DNA of 64,000 nucleotides. Origin: Mesorhizobium sp. STM 4661. Its GTDB lineage: Bacteria; Pseudomonadota; Alphaproteobacteria; Rhizobiales; Rhizobiaceae. Of the stretch, positions 34,706-41,967 are shown in pieces (position 1 is the first letter of the stretch; each line of letters begins with the position of its first letter). The position numbers and the translations under genes are program-made. The notes beneath the pieces were generated by a model, which did not search any database, was not told the DNA's origin, and saw only the letters and a program-made list of their open reading frames with translations. The DNA lies in the NCBI RefSeq assembly GCF_000359125.1, contig NZ_CAAF010000073.1:1-64000 (forward strand). The letters run 5' to 3'.

Positions 34706-35695
34706 TCAGCTGTCCGGCCCGAGCATGGCTTCCTGAATGATGGCCTGCGACGCGACGGCATCCTGGCGGTCGACGGCCGCTGACAGGCGGTTGTCCCGCT
34801 CCAGCCGATCGACGATGCGCAGCATGCGCTTGACGGTGGCGATGTTGACTTCACATTCGTGGACCGGATCGAGCCCGGTCATGTCGGGGAACGTGTCGAA
34901 ATAAATGGCGCCGGTGTAGCCATCCCTGCGGATCTGGCGCAGCAGCTCGATCGTCTGCAGCGTATGCACCGCGCCGACCATCAGGCCGTCGTCGCGCTTG
35001 GCGTAGCCGTCGTTAAGATGCACGCCGAGCAGCTTGCTGTGCCGCGCGACGAGTGCGGCGGCGAAGGCCGGCTGCTCGTCGGCATAGAGCACATGGGCGA
35101 AATCGAGCGTCACGCCGAGATTTGGCAGGCCGACATCGCGGATCGCCAGCAATGTCGTCGCCGCATCCGGCATCAGGCTGTAGGAGCGCGGCTCGTTGGG
35201 CTTGTATTCAAGGCTGATCTGGCAGTCGGGATCATGCACTGCTACTTCACGGATGCCACAAATCTCGTGTTGCCAGAGCGCCGCATAGTCCACCTGGAAA
35301 GCATAGTCGAAGCCGTCCTGCCCGAGCCACAGCGTCATCAGATTGGCACCGGCCTCGCGGGCGGCATCGATTCCGGCCTTGGTCAGGTCGATGGCTTCAC
35401 GGCGGACTGTGGGATCCGGATTGGTGAAGGCGCCGAGCTTGAAGGCCGGATTGGAGTAGTAGCGCATGGCGAAGCCGTTAATGGAAAGCCCGAGATCGCC
35501 GAGTTTTCGCGTCATTTCCGCAGGTTTTTCATCGACATGGTCGGGAAAGTTGAGGTCGAGGTCGGTCAGCCCTGAGACCTTCGCCGCGCGCGCCGCCATC
35601 TGCAGCATGGACGGCTTGCCGACAAGACCAGGCCATTCGGCCTGCGGCCGCGAGGCAAAGGAATTCAGACGGGTGGCGAAACGATTGGTTGTCAT
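34706..35695 (-). CDS. Sugar-phosphate isomerase/epimerase family (TIM barrel)
   Basis: 329 residues from ATG 35695 (TTNRFATRLNSFASRPQAEW) with AAAGGTCA upstream. AP_endonuclease_2/xylose-isomerase-like barrel: LDLNFPDHVDEKPAEMTRKL near the N-terminus, metal-ligand-type stretches ISLEYKPNEPRSYSLMPDA (Glu), NLGVTLDFAHVLYADEQPAF (Asp, His), LLGVHLNDGYAKRDDGLMVG (His, Asp). First gene of the sugar operon. Likely converts a ketose or aldose before phosphorylation by the kinase; D-allulose- or tagatose-epimerase-like chemistry is possible. Confidence 0.88.
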   Translation of the reverse strand: MTTNRFATRLNSFASRPQAEWPGLVGKPSMLQMAARAAKVSGLTDLDLNFPDHVDEKPAEMTRKLGDLGLSINGFAMRYYSNPAFKLGAFTNPDPTVRREAIDLTKAGIDAAREAGANLMTLWLGQDGFDYAFQVDYAALWQHEICGIREVAVHDPDCQISLEYKPNEPRSYSLMPDAATTLLAIRDVGLPNLGVTLDFAHVLYADEQPAFAAALVARHSKLLGVHLNDGYAKRDDGLMVGAVHTLQTIELLRQIRRDGYTGAIYFDTFPDMTGLDPVHECEVNIATVKRMLRIVDRLERDNRLSAAVDRQDAVASQAIIQEAMLGPDS

Positions 35696-35729
35696 GGGTG
35701 ACCTTTTGGCAAACATTACTTCACATAAA

Positions 35730-35743
35730 TACAAATATTTGTA
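35730..35743. promoter_or_regulatory. AT-rich 14-bp palindrome upstream of the sugar operon
   Basis: TACAAATATTTGTA, a perfect palindrome 35 bp before the epimerase ATG, in an A/T-rich 60-bp patch that stands out from the 65 percent GC surroundings. A repressor site overlapping a promoter would look like this; the operon's own RpiR protein is the obvious candidate. The stretch 35744-36131 beyond it contains no supported gene. Confidence 0.5.
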
Positions 35744-36131
35744 AAGTTCATATTTTGCATACGCCCTTCACTGAGCTGAACGCAGCCGAATGCGGATTTC
35801 ATGGCCGGACATTGGTCCGGCCGTGCGCCGCAAATGATGCCCGCCATGGCAAGGCGGCAATCGGGAGATCGAACTGGCGGACTGAGAGGCCGGCCGCCAG
35901 TCGAACTGGTGGCCAACAGGTGGCCGGCCGCAAGGCCGTCAAGGAATCGCGCTTGAACAGCCTCTAAAATCGGTTGTGAACAGGTCCGCAGCGCGCCCAA
36001 GCCATTCCGGTAGCACCGGCCCGGCATATGAGGTGTTTACCACTTCTGTTGCGAGCCCTTGGTTTTTACAACCATCGCGCTATTGTCCAGATGTAGACCT
36101 TGTCTCGCTCAAAGGTGATTGGGAGGTTTCC

Positions 36132-36455
36132 ATGGATCGGCGACTATTTCTGACAGGACTGTTTGGCATTGCGGGAGCGGCGGCGCTCGCGAGCACGGTT
36201 CGCCCCATCAACGCTGTGGCCGGCGTTCCAGCCGCCAGAAGCGGCATCCTCGATGAACTCGAGGCGCAGGACAAAGAAGGCTTCGAGGACGGAGACGCCC
36301 AGCCGGAGTTGGAGCCGATCGGCTATCGGCGCAGACATTGGCGCAGATACAACAGACGGCGCAGACGGCGCGTGTGGAGAAGGGTCTGCCGCAATTATTG
36401 GCGCCACGGCCGGCGGCGCGTTCGGTGCTATCGCAGGCGTGTCTGGGTCTGGTAG
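36132..36455 (+). CDS. Tat-exported Arg/Trp-rich basic protein (protamine-like)
   Basis: 107 residues from ATG 36132 after GGGAGG. Twin-arginine leader DRRLFLTGLFGIAGAAALAS, then a short acidic middle (LDELEAQDKEGFEDGDAQPE), then a tail of about 40 residues made almost only of Arg, Trp, Tyr, His and Val (YRRRHWRRYNRRRRRRVWRR and on). Two Cys lie in the tail (VCRNYW, RCYRRR). The acidic middle could shield the cationic tail before export. Similar proteins exist in Mesorhizobium under labels such as protamine-like. Function unknown; cationic-peptide or envelope-binding roles are guesses. Terminator follows. Confidence 0.75.
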   Translation: MDRRLFLTGLFGIAGAAALASTVRPINAVAGVPAARSGILDELEAQDKEGFEDGDAQPELEPIGYRRRHWRRYNRRRRRRVWRRVCRNYWRHGRRRVRCYRRRVWVW

Positions 36456-36476
36456 TTATCAATCTACAGTGTTGAA

Positions 36477-36504
36477 AGCCTCGGTGGTCTCCACCGGGGC
36501 TTTT
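36477..36504 (+). terminator. Intrinsic terminator after the basic Tat protein
   Basis: AGCCTCGGTGG, a TCT loop, then CCACCGGGGCT: 11 pairs with one wobble, followed by TTTGTC. Lies 22 bp after the stop codon at 36455. Confidence 0.75.
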
Positions 36505-36665
36505 GTCGCGCTGCTCAGCAACGATCCGTGGCTGGCTTTTCCGCTTTGCGACAGGCTCTTGTGCAACTTGTAACCACGCGCGAGTGCGCGTGCGGCCCTT
36601 GCGTCTTGGCTACCAACTGACCATCCTTGCCACATCATCTTGAGCTGCGGCCGGGGGGGTCGCAC

Positions 36666-37124
36666 ATGCCGACGCTCTATGCGCTGAAACCGGCCTTCCA
36701 GGCGAGACTGCGGCCGCTTGCCGACCGGTTGGCACGGGCCGGCGTCACCGCCAACCGGATCACCTTTCTCGCCGCCGCCCAATACATCTTCGGCAAGCTG
36801 TTCGGCAGGCACTTGATTTCGCCCAACGTCTCGCCTTCGAAGACCTGGGAAGGGCTGATCGGCGGGCTGGCGGCGTCGAGCCTGCTTGGCGCCCTGCTGT
36901 CCTTCCTGACGCCGTTCTCGGTCGTCCAGGCGGCCGGCGTCGCCTTCATCGCTTGCCTGATGGGATTCCTCGGCGGGCTGGTCGCCTCGGCCATCAAAAG
37001 CGACCAGGGGGTGAAGGACTGGGGCCATCTGATCGAGGGCCATGGCGGCATGATGGACCGCGCCGACAGCCCGGTCTTCGCCGCCCCGGTGTTCTTCCAC
37101 ACGGTGCGCTACTTCTGGACGTGA
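36666..37124 (+). CDS. Chimeric ORF: CDP-alcohol phosphatidyltransferase N-terminus fused to CdsA C-terminus
   Basis: 152 residues. Residues 1-about 38 (LYALKPAFQARLRPLADRLA, GVTANRITF) are the opening of a CDP-alcohol phosphatidyltransferase up to its first helix, without the DGxxAR catalytic motif. The rest (FGKLFGRHLISPNVSPSKTW, EGLIGGL, two helices, then SDQGVKDWGHLIEGHGGMMD and DRADS) is the end of a phosphatidate cytidylyltransferase and includes the CdsA signature. The two families are neighbours in many genomes (ynbA/ynbB of E. coli), so a deletion between adjacent genes would give this protein. Probably inactive because the CdsA N-terminal helices are missing. Confidence 0.85.
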   Translation: MPTLYALKPAFQARLRPLADRLARAGVTANRITFLAAAQYIFGKLFGRHLISPNVSPSKTWEGLIGGLAASSLLGALLSFLTPFSVVQAAGVAFIACLMGFLGGLVASAIKSDQGVKDWGHLIEGHGGMMDRADSPVFAAPVFFHTVRYFWT

Positions 37125-37327
37125 GGGGCCGGACGCCGGCGCCTTACCTCGTCCCACGTGGGAGAGGTCGGATCGCCCCGATTTGCCCTTCTCGAGCTTG
37201 GCGGAGGCGGGACGGGTGGGCTCGGCCACTGGCACCATCGGATCGATTCATTTCGCGACACCGGCCCGGCAACCATGTAAGGACGTGCCTGAGCGGAGGC
37301 AAAGCGCCTCCAGATCGGCTTTGAGCC

Positions 37328-38398
37328 TTGTTCAATCCCATTTCCAATATCGAGGACGCGCAGACGCTGGCGCAGGCCATCGTCAATACGATCGCCGAGC
37401 CCTTCCTGGTGCTTGACGAGCAGTTTCGCGTGCTGGCGGCCAGCCGCTCCTTCTATCAGACCTTCAAGGTCGACCCCGAGCAGACGCGCGGCTCGCTGCT
37501 CTATGCGCTCGGCGACGGCCAATGGGACATCCCGGCGCTGCGCCTGCTGCTGGAGACGATCATCCCCGAGAAGACCGCCATGGACGGCTTCGAGGTCGAG
37601 CATGATTTCCCCAACATCGGCCCGCGCACGATGCTGCTCAACGCTCGCAAGGTCCTCTACGACCACAGTTCCGCCATCACCATCTTGCTCGCTTTCAACG
37701 ACATAACGGCCCGCCGTGCCATCGAGAGGGAAAAGGAAGAGCTTCTCGGCCGCACCGAAGACCTGTTGCGGCAAAAGGATGTGCTGCTGCGCGAGATGGA
37801 GCACCGGGTTGCCAACAGCCTGCAGATCATCGCTAGCATCTTGCTGCTGAAAGCCCGCTCCGTCACCTCGGAGGAAACCCGCCAGCATCTGAAGGATGCC
37901 CATCAGCGGGTGCTGTCGGTCGCCGAAGTGCAGCGCCACCTCCACACCTCGGCCGGCATCGAAGAGATCGACGTCGTCTCCTATCTGTCGAAGCTGTGCA
38001 GCAGCCTGGCCATCTCCATGGTCGGTGAGGACCAGCCGATCGTCGTCAACGTCACGGCGCAAGGCGGCAGGATAGACTCGCAAAAGGCGGTGAGCATCGG
38101 CCTGATCGTCACCGAACTCGTTCTCAACGCGATCAAATATGCCTTCCCGATGGAGAAGGCCAAGGCGCTGATCCAGGTGACCTACGAAACCGCCGGCAGC
38201 GACTGGAAGCTGACCGTCTCGGACAATGGCGCCGGCAAACCCGCCGGCGAGGCACCGAGTGTGGGCCTCGGAACAGCCATCGTCGAGGCGCTGGTCAAGC
38301 AGCTCGAGGCCAAGGTCGAGGTCATCAGCGACACCAACGGCACCAGCGTGTCGGTGACCAGGGCGACGTTCACCTCGCGCATCCCGCGGGCAGCGTAG
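37328..38398 (+). CDS. PAS-type sensor histidine kinase, HisKA_2/HWE class
   Basis: 356 residues. A PAS-like sensor lies at about 10-130 (TIAEPFLVLDEQFRVLAASR onward). The phosphoacceptor is in LLREMEHRVANSLQIIASIL with the HRVxN form of HisKA_2 kinases. The ATPase domain has VTELVLNAIKYAFP (N box), TVSDNGAGKPAGEA (G1) and LGTAIVEALVKQLEAKVEV. No membrane segment, so cytoplasmic. TTG 37328 is the only near start because TGA precedes it by one codon. GGAGGC/GCCTCC (37295-37311) forms a hairpin just upstream. HWE-type kinases often feed the PhyR-EcfG stress response; an EcfG promoter lies 88 bp downstream. Confidence 0.88.
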   Translation: MFNPISNIEDAQTLAQAIVNTIAEPFLVLDEQFRVLAASRSFYQTFKVDPEQTRGSLLYALGDGQWDIPALRLLLETIIPEKTAMDGFEVEHDFPNIGPRTMLLNARKVLYDHSSAITILLAFNDITARRAIEREKEELLGRTEDLLRQKDVLLREMEHRVANSLQIIASILLLKARSVTSEETRQHLKDAHQRVLSVAEVQRHLHTSAGIEEIDVVSYLSKLCSSLAISMVGEDQPIVVNVTAQGGRIDSQKAVSIGLIVTELVLNAIKYAFPMEKAKALIQVTYETAGSDWKLTVSDNGAGKPAGEAPSVGLGTAIVEALVKQLEAKVEVISDTNGTSVSVTRATFTSRIPRAA

Positions 38399-38485
38399 CC
38401 TGATCCATTCCTAGTCGGCGGTGAGTGGCGTCACGCCGCTTAACTCAGCGGTCCCGTTGGGCCGGCCATGCTTGATCCGTTCATT

Positions 38486-38510
38486 GGAACAAGAACGCTT
38501 GCGGAACGTT
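38486..38510 (+). promoter_or_regulatory. EcfG general-stress promoter with an embedded LexA-type box
   Basis: GGAAC at 38486-38490, 16 bases, CGTT at 38507-38510: an exact match to the alphaproteobacterial EcfG/RpoE2 consensus. Inside it GAAC at 38493-38496 and GAAC at 38504-38507 are seven bases apart, which on the minus strand is GTTC-N7-GTTC, the alphaproteobacterial LexA box. The promoter faces the small membrane peptide gene at 38599. The stress-promoter call is strong; the LexA reading may be chance. Confidence 0.75.
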
Positions 38511-38598
38511 GGTTGAGGTTACAGGCACAACTCACGCACTGCTCAGGGCAAGAGCGGCACACGGCGAACACGGCCGGGCGCGCTCATAGGAGGCGAAC

Positions 38599-38685
38599 AT
38601 GGATATCACCACAATTCTGGTCATCGTTCTTATTGTTTTGCTGCTAGGCGGCGGCGGCTTCTACGGCCGTGGACGCTGGTACTAA
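38599..38685 (+). CDS. 28-residue membrane peptide (DUF3309-like)
   Basis: AGGAGG at 38588-38593 and ATG 38599 give an excellent start. The peptide is a single membrane helix (TTILVIVLIVLLLGGGGFYG) with a short basic aromatic end (RGRWY). It resembles the small TTIL-start hydrophobic proteins of the DUF3309 type that are abundant in rhizobia, but is shorter. It is driven by a consensus EcfG promoter, so probably a stress-induced membrane peptide. Confidence 0.75.
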   Translation: MDITTILVIVLIVLLLGGGGFYGRGRWY

Positions 38686-38795
38686 ACGGCATCGAGAACA
38701 ACCCTAACTTGGCGCTGAGCGCCGGCCCACCCGAGTCCCATAGCTGCACGTCAGGAATCGGCGCTTGTTTTGGCACCCGAAGAAGGCGGGTGGAC

Positions 38796-39029
38796 ATGCC
38801 GACCAATCGCAAGGTCAGAGAGGCCCGCATTTTCACGCCTTCCGAGGTAGGGCTTTTTGGACGCGTGTTCGAGCGGGCGAAGCGGAAAGGCGAATCTGAA
38901 GCTCATCGAGAAGCACTGGCGTCTCGAATCGTCGCCAACTATATGGCCGGCATCACCGACGAGGCGGAACTTCTAGCCTTGTCGCGGCAGCCGTCTGGCG
39001 GTGGAAACAGGAACATTAGCCAAGGCTAG
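38796..39029 (+). CDS. Small hypothetical protein, rhizobial type
   Basis: 77 residues from ATG 38796 after AAGGCGGGTGG. PTNRKVREARIFTPSEVGLF, GRVFERAKRKGESEAHREAL and ASRIVANYMAGITDEAELLA give a compact helical protein, basic in the middle and acidic later. No membrane or signal segment. The function is not recognised. May be co-transcribed with the stress peptide 110 bp upstream. Confidence 0.65.
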   Translation: MPTNRKVREARIFTPSEVGLFGRVFERAKRKGESEAHREALASRIVANYMAGITDEAELLALSRQPSGGGNRNISQG

Positions 39030-39223
39030 GAGTTCATGCATCGGCATCCGCCAGGGCGGCTCTTTGGTTTCGTCCTCCCGCAGAATTCGATGAGGTCGCA
39101 GCGGAACTCGGACGGACCCTGGTATTCTTCAAGACCCCAAAGCTCGAGAAGGCCGAGGTCCTGACAGCCTTCGCCGCCCACAAAGACAGAGGTGACCGCC
39201 GGCTACGTCGCAAAAGGGGCTGA
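39020..39223 (+). other. Open frame without a start codon, possible gene remnant
   Basis: A 67-codon open stretch ending at TGA 39221-39223 has protein-like content (EFDEVAAELGRTLVFFKTPK, LEKAEVLTAFAAHKDRG) but no ATG, GTG or TTG after the preceding stop. It may be the tail of a decayed gene or of a gene whose start was lost. Apart from this and the terminator at 39334, the gap 39030-39425 shows nothing. Confidence 0.3.
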
Positions 39224-39333
39224 AACGCAAGACAGTCCGGTCTATCGAATAACTTTGCTTTGAGTGGACCCAACCCTTCGCTGCTGTGTTAATTGACATA
39301 CCGAACATCCCAAGCGTTCGGTCGTTAAAGAGC

Positions 39334-39369
39334 CCGCTTCCCGATCCCCCTCCGGAACGCGGTTTTTTT
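39334..39369 (+). terminator. Intrinsic terminator
   Basis: CCGC-TTCC paired with GGAA-C-GCGG (one bulged C), 12-base loop, then seven T residues (39363-39369). Plus-strand orientation. It would end a transcript coming from the 38.6-39.2 kb small genes; a family of attenuator-like hairpins looks similar, but no leader peptide is apparent. Confidence 0.75.
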
Positions 39370-39425
39370 GCGCCTTCCGCCGGGTAATGGGTACGTCATT
39401 TGACATAGGCCCTAGCGCTCCGGGC

Positions 39426-39911
39426 CTACCGGAAAGCCTGCCGTCCAGAAATTGTCTCGATCTTGATCTGGTAGAACAGATGGCTGCCGGCAGGGACCGG
39501 CGTTCCGCCCAGATTAAGCGAGCCGGGCTCCCACCAGTTGGCGTGCTTCTGCAGCAGCGACCAGGCAAATTCACGCTCATGATCCGACACGGCCCCCTGC
39601 TGGTCGATGGCGGGAGCCGCCGGATTCAGAGCGGGCGCGTTCGGCAGGTCCTCGAAGACGCCGTCGACGACGACGCTCTTCCAGCCATGGACGTTGCCGA
39701 CATCGTCGACCTGCAGGCAGACTCGCGGGTTGACCCGCATCCACTCGACCTTCTTGCCGAGCAGCGAGAAGCTGAAAATGAAATTGTCGCCGAAGGCAAA
39801 ATGGATCGGCACCACGTAAGGCCGATTGTCTCGGACACAGCCAAGGCGTCCAAGCCTGGCCGACTTCAACATGGCAGTGCATTCCTCTCGCGTCATCTCC
39901 CTGATGTTCAT
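39426..39911 (-). CDS. Pyridoxamine 5'-phosphate oxidase-like FMN-binding protein
   Basis: 161 residues from ATG 39911 (NIREMTREECTAMLKSARLG). Split-barrel fold: RLGCVRDNRPYVVPIHFAFG, FIFSFSLLGKKVEWMRVNPR and VCLQVDDVGNVHGWKSVVVD match small FMN- or F420/haem-type binding proteins of the PNPOx-like superfamily. Not the vitamin B6 enzyme itself; no such PNPOx C-terminal motif is seen. Such proteins are often in the general stress regulon of rhizobia. Confidence 0.85.
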   Translation of the reverse strand: MNIREMTREECTAMLKSARLGRLGCVRDNRPYVVPIHFAFGDNFIFSFSLLGKKVEWMRVNPRVCLQVDDVGNVHGWKSVVVDGVFEDLPNAPALNPAAPAIDQQGAVSDHEREFAWSLLQKHANWWEPGSLNLGGTPVPAGSHLFYQIKIETISGRQAFR

Positions 39912-39967
39912 TGTGATTGTTCTTTCCGTTGGTGTTCGTTTCTGCTGAGCCAGGCACGACTTCTTGT

Positions 39968-40013
39968 TTGACCATGATCTTTTCCGAAAACCGGTTTCCA
40001 CTTTTCGGGATCA
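39968..40013. repeat. Interspersed repeat with AAACCGGTTT core
   Basis: GATCTTTTCCGAAAACCGG followed by TTTCCACTTTTCGGGATC: an imperfect palindrome. A diverged relative with AAACCGCTCCCGGTTT is at about 17985-18036. Lies in the gap upstream of the PNPOx-like gene (39912-40010). Confidence 0.6.
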
Positions 40014-40184
40014 TAGTCCCTGGTCGAGCCGCCTGATGGCCCGGACCGCCTCCATTTCGGCGACGCCGATCAACGCATCGATGGCCTGGATCGTCTCGAT
40101 GTGGCCACGGGCAGCCACCGTCCTGCGCGGGGCGTGGAGATCGTCGCGAATGTTGCAGAGCGTGGTTCGGACCGTGAGGGGCAT
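40011..40184 (-). CDS. Small hypothetical protein
   Basis: 57 residues from ATG 40184, preceded by an AGGAAGGTGG ribosome site. PLTVRTTLCNIRDDLHAPRR then TVAARGHIETIQAIDALIGV and MEAVRAIRRLDQGL: helical, no signal or membrane segment. Upstream, GGAAC (40230-40226) and TGTT (40208-40205) with 17 bases between resemble an EcfG promoter with one mismatch. The function is not recognised. Confidence 0.55.
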   Translation of the reverse strand: MPLTVRTTLCNIRDDLHAPRRTVAARGHIETIQAIDALIGVAEMEAVRAIRRLDQGL

Positions 40185-40255
40185 GGGCCACCTTCCTGCA
40201 ACACAACAACCTAGGATGGTGATCGGTTCCGCAAAGGCGGAAGACGAGGTCAGGC

Positions 40256-41188
40256 TTAGCCCGAATGGCGCAGCCAATGACGGTCGAACAGATCAAGGAT
40301 GGCGCGGAACTCGGCCGGTGGGATCTGGCTGGCACCGCCGTCCTTGCTGTCTGAGACGAGGAATTGCGCCAGCTGCCGGTCGATCACTTCCGGCTGCTCG
40401 ATGGTCACGCCGAGCGATGCCAGATCATCGGCGATCGACCCGTTGGGCGGCAGATATCCGCCCCATGCCTCGGGCGCCGGATCGCGCAAGCGGACGATCA
40501 GGATCCTGGTCAGGGATGGCTGCGGCTCCGGGCCGATGATGGCGCCGCCACACATATAGCCGCCAAGCACGCTTCCCGGCCGTGACTGTGGAAACAGGCA
40601 GAGGAAGAAATGGGCATCGCCGCCGGGTTCCTTGAGTAGCGTATAAAGGCCGCGTTTTGTCGGGGTCACCAGTCCGCCGACCAGGAGTTGCCCGGTCGGC
40701 AACACCTCGCGATAGGCTGCGGTCAGCCCGTGCGCACCCGGCCCGGCCTCTATCGACAGGCTGCCCCTGATCAACTGGCCGCGATAATAGGGCGACAAGG
40801 CATGCGAATAGCATGCGTAGGTTCCGGCAAGGGCCAATCCTAGGCCTCGCTCCTCATGCCCAGATGATGCCTCGAACTGCGCGCCGGCGCGGCGTTCCAG
40901 TTCCGTCCTGTCGATGCCGTGTCGGGCGCAGATCGCGGCGGTGAAACCTGGCAGATCGCTTTGGGCAATCCAGGCGCCGGGCTGCTCCAGGCCAAGAAGC
41001 TTCGACCAGTCGTCGTAGACGCCGAGCTCGCGTGGTTGCGCGCGGCCCTGCAGCCATTTGTCGGCACGGCCGAGATCGAACGAAGTTTTCGGGTTGACAT
41101 GCCGGAACGCCGCCGCCAGGTCCTTGCGGCTGACGGTCCCCAGCAGGGCCGAAGTCAGCCGTAGCTTCTGCGCGATATGCTGTGCCAT
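40256..41188 (-). CDS. Hypothetical protein with N-terminal helical, possibly HTH, segment
   Basis: 310 residues, ATG 41188 (AQHIAQKLRLTSALLGTVSR). The first about 75 residues are helical and mention-worthy for KDLAAAFRHVNPKTSFDLGR and KWLQGRAQPRELGVYDDWSK, reminiscent of Cro/XRE-type helices. The remainder is mixed alpha/beta with a central ALSPYYRGQLIRGSLSIEAG and CLFPQSRPGSVLGGYMCGGA. No transmembrane or catalytic motif recognised. Single gene; the start lies 28 residues before a second Met-free stretch, so it is unambiguous. Confidence 0.75.
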   Translation of the reverse strand: MAQHIAQKLRLTSALLGTVSRKDLAAAFRHVNPKTSFDLGRADKWLQGRAQPRELGVYDDWSKLLGLEQPGAWIAQSDLPGFTAAICARHGIDRTELERRAGAQFEASSGHEERGLGLALAGTYACYSHALSPYYRGQLIRGSLSIEAGPGAHGLTAAYREVLPTGQLLVGGLVTPTKRGLYTLLKEPGGDAHFFLCLFPQSRPGSVLGGYMCGGAIIGPEPQPSLTRILIVRLRDPAPEAWGGYLPPNGSIADDLASLGVTIEQPEVIDRQLAQFLVSDSKDGGASQIPPAEFRAILDLFDRHWLRHSG

Positions 41189-41514
41189 CCCACCGCCCCT
41201 TTATGCCACTGCAAGGCATAACATGTGCCAGCACTTGCTCCCACGGCATTCATTGCAAGCCGCACTTCTCCTAAAGTTCCATATTCCAGGAAATCCGCGG
41301 AATTCCACGCTCTTCCACGCGCCTGCCCTTTTCGCCCCCGCCGGGCGGCGCTAAGGTCGCGCAGGGCAAGGGCAACCGTCGAAAACTATCTGGAGCTTGA
41401 ATACGCAACCCCTTCCTCCTCGCAGTCACGGCACGACCGATTTTGAGCAACCGCGAAAACGGGCTCTCCGGCCGCAAAACGAACCGCTGCCTCAACCAAG
41501 GAAGGAATAATTCG

Positions 41515-41772
41515 ATGTCCTGGATCGCCTCTCTCAAAATCCCCTTCACCGCGGTTGCGGCTGGATCCGCCGCGCTGCTTCTGCTGACCTTCGGGCCGGA
41601 CGGGCCGTCGCGAGCTGTAGCCGGCTCACGCGCGGCAGCGACATATGGCACGCCGGTTCCCGCGGCCATCGAGCCGACGCGTATCGAAATCGATACCGGC
41701 GCGCACGTGATACGCTTTTATATCGACGGCAAGCAGGTCGCCCTGCTCGACTCGACCGGCTTCAAGGATTGA
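41515..41772 (+). CDS. Small exported or membrane-anchored hypothetical protein
   Basis: 85 residues from ATG 41515 after AAGGAAGGAA. A hydrophobic N-terminus (LKIPFTAVAAGSAALLLLTF) acts as signal or anchor; the rest is a small periplasmic part (AIEPTRIEIDTGAHVIRFYI, DGKQVALLDSTGFKD) that reads as paired beta strands. The function is not recognised. Convergent with the cupin gene; the long hairpin at 41815 follows. Confidence 0.7.
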   Translation: MSWIASLKIPFTAVAAGSAALLLLTFGPDGPSRAVAGSRAAATYGTPVPAAIEPTRIEIDTGAHVIRFYIDGKQVALLDSTGFKD

Positions 41773-41814
41773 AGTCAGGCCGCGACGAAACGCACGAATA
41801 GCTGCTGCCCTCAT

Positions 41815-41857
41815 GCGCAAAGGACGGTCATCAAGGAGTGACCGTCAAACTTTGCGC
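41815..41857. other. Long two-tier hairpin with ribosome-site or anti-ribosome-site loop
   Basis: Outer stem GCGCAAAG/CTTTGCGC (41815-41822 with 41850-41857), inner stem GACGGTCA/TGACCGTC (41823-41830 with 41839-41846), an AAA bulge and the loop TCAAGGAG. Sixteen perfect pairs. Read on the plus strand the loop shows AAGGAG; on the minus strand it shows CTCCTTGA, an anti-Shine-Dalgarno. No T-run follows either way. It lies between convergent genes (41773-41967), with no other gene there. Confidence 0.6.
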
Positions 41858-41967
41858 GACATGTCGCGCACCCGGCTGCCTTGATGCGGCTGCGAGCCTA
41901 GCTCGCGCCGATTCCCTTGCAGCTGCACGTTTCCAATTCCAGGAATTCCGGAGGCGCCGCCTCGGTA

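Noticed and set aside
32204..34783. 859-codon plus-strand frame opposite the sugar ABC genes
   Set aside because: Antisense shadow of two well-supported genes; high GC leaves the opposite strand open. The same applies to frames at 1337-2557, 2561-3400, 12911-14605 and 20446-21861.
35716..36027. 103-codon minus-strand frame upstream of the Tat protein gene
   Set aside because: It crosses the sugar operon control region, has no ribosome site and no protein-like pattern.
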